The notes beneath the pieces were generated by a model. The model saw nothing but the letters and a program-made list of their open reading frames with translations. It did no database searches and was not told the origin of the DNA. A stretch of 6,249 nucleotides of DNA from Bacteroidota bacterium (GTDB lineage: Bacteria > Bacteroidota > Bacteroidia > Flavobacteriales_F > PHOS-HE28). The position numbers and the translations under genes are program-made. Positions 5,301 through 6,249 of this stretch are shown here, piece by piece. The DNA is taken from positions 1 through 6,249 of the forward strand of contig JAEYWT010000036.1 of the NCBI GenBank assembly GCA_023428865.1, given 5' to 3'. How positions within the stretch are numbered: position 1 is the stretch's first letter; every line of letters starts with the position of its first letter.

Positions 5301-6249
5301 ATGAACGACCCGAAGACCAAGATCGTCGCCACCATAGGCCCAGCTTCCGCCAGCAAAGAAGTGTTGCGTGAAATGATGTTGAGCGGCATGGATGTGTGTC
5401 GGCTCAATTTCTCCCACGGCAGCTACCAGTTCTACGCCAACTTGATCGGGACCATCCGGGAGCTCAACACCGAGCTGGGATTGAACACCGCCATACTCGC
5501 CGACCTGCAAGGCCCCAAGATGCGTGTGGGTGAAATGGCCGATGGCCCCATCGACCTAGTGAATGGCAGCGAACTGGTGATCACCACGGAACCCATCAAA
5601 GGCAAACAGGGCATCGTGAGCACGAGCTATGATCAGTTCCCGAAGGATGTGAAGCGTGGAGAGATCGTGCTGTTGGACGATGGTAAGCTTCGGCTGGAGG
5701 TGATCGCAACGGATGGTGCCACCAACGTGACCACACGTGTGATCCACGGTGGACCACTAAGTGCGAACAAGGGTTTGAACCTGCCCAATACCAAGATCAG
5801 CCTACCCAGCTTGACCGAGAAGGACCGCCTGGACCTCGATTTTGCGCTGGATCACGACGTGGATTGGATCGGTCTCAGCTTCGTGCGTGGTGCGCGCGAC
5901 ATCATCGAACTCAAGCACATCATCCTGCAACGTGAAAAGCACGCCAAGGTGGTGGCCAAGATCGAAAAGCCCGAGGCACTTGTGGAGATCGACGAGATCA
6001 TCCGCGAATCCGATGCGCTGATGGTGGCCCGGGGTGATCTGGGGGTGGAGATCCCCATGGAGAAGGTTCCGTTGGTGCAGAAGGATATCATCAAACGGTG
6101 CCTGGCACACCACCGCCCGGTGATCGTGGCCACGCAGATGATGGAAAGCATGATCACCAACATCACCCCCACGCGCGCCGAGGTGAACGATGTGGCCAAT
6201 GCCGTGCTGGACCATGCCGACGCCGTGATGCTGAGCGCCGAGACCAGTG
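5301..6249 (+). CDS. pyk: Pyruvate kinase (C-terminus cut by window edge)
   Basis: Pyruvate kinase transfers phosphate from phosphoenolpyruvate to ADP, the last ATP-yielding step of glycolysis. The visible 316 residues start at ATG 5301 and run uninterrupted to the window end. They begin with KTKIVATIGPAS (5-16) as in the family. Active-site landmarks are RLNFSHG (34-40; Arg34, Asn36, Ser38), DLQGPKMR (68-75), Lys220 and Glu222 in AKIEKPEAL (219-227), the metal-binding ARGDLGVE (243-250, Asp246) and ATQMMESM (277-284). MLSAETS (310-316) is the final visible block. The lid (B) domain occupies about 70-166. About 150 residues, the C-terminal effector domain, are missing if the protein has the usual 470-480. 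Lys73, with Leu69 and Gln70, is the signature of K+-independent enzymes. The gene follows the IPExxxVDY gene by 33 bases and is probably co-transcribed with it. No Shine-Dalgarno sequence is visible. Confidence 0.97.
   Translation, partial: MNDPKTKIVATIGPASASKEVLREMMLSGMDVCRLNFSHGSYQFYANLIGTIRELNTELGLNTAILADLQGPKMRVGEMADGPIDLVNGSELVITTEPIKGKQGIVSTSYDQFPKDVKRGEIVLLDDGKLRLEVIATDGATNVTTRVIHGGPLSANKGLNLPNTKISLPSLTEKDRLDLDFALDHDVDWIGLSFVRGARDIIELKHIILQREKHAKVVAKIEKPEALVEIDEIIRESDALMVARGDLGVEIPMEKVPLVQKDIIKRCLAHHRPVIVATQMMESMITNITPTRAEVNDVANAVLDHADAVMLSAETS

Noticed and set aside
5802..6215. Minus-strand reading frame (137 codons) inside pyk
   Set aside because: It lies opposite the conserved catalytic domain of pyruvate kinase; the His/Leu/Gly-rich translation is a shadow.

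Overview
This window is a stretch of ordinary housekeeping genes from a bacterium of the phylum Bacteroidota, probably a GC-rich relative of the Flavobacteriales (finer placement is uncertain). Four things point there. The order acpP-fabF-rnc-IPExxxVDY protein-pyk, with purN divergent beside acpP, is a familiar Bacteroidota arrangement. The IPExxxVDY family is essentially a Bacteroidota family. No gene has a clear Shine-Dalgarno sequence. Two upstream regions carry sequences like the Bacteroidota -7 promoter element (TAnnTTTG). By eye the base composition is well above 50% GC, which is high for the phylum and explains the many long antisense shadow reading frames.

Left half (1-2227, minus strand, so read right to left): purN (purine synthesis), a MarC-family membrane protein, rnhA (RNase HI), then a biotin carboxyl carrier protein that runs off the left edge just past its biotinylation motif. 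Gaps are 81, 41 and 38 bases, so the four genes could be one transcript. I see no convincing terminator between them.

Middle (2228-2416): a 189-base divergent intergenic region between purN and acpP. It has a plausible Bacteroidota-type promoter for acpP and a locally AT-rich patch.

Right half (2417-6249, plus strand): acpP, fabF and rnc are tightly packed (11- and 10-base gaps). A 94-base gap with a consensus-like -7 element inside an inverted repeat follows. Then come the IPExxxVDY-family gene and pyk, which runs off the right edge within its catalytic domain.

Together these genes cover fatty acid synthesis (ACP, KAS II and probably acyl-CoA carboxylation by the biotin carrier), purine synthesis, RNA processing and RNA/DNA hybrid removal (RNase III, RNase HI), and the last step of glycolysis. 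I see no mobile element, CRISPR array, tRNA, rRNA or defence system. The most interesting points are at residue level: an Asn at a usual metal-ligand Asp of RNase III, a degenerate naming motif in the IPExxxVDY protein, and a pyruvate kinase signature that predicts K+-independence.
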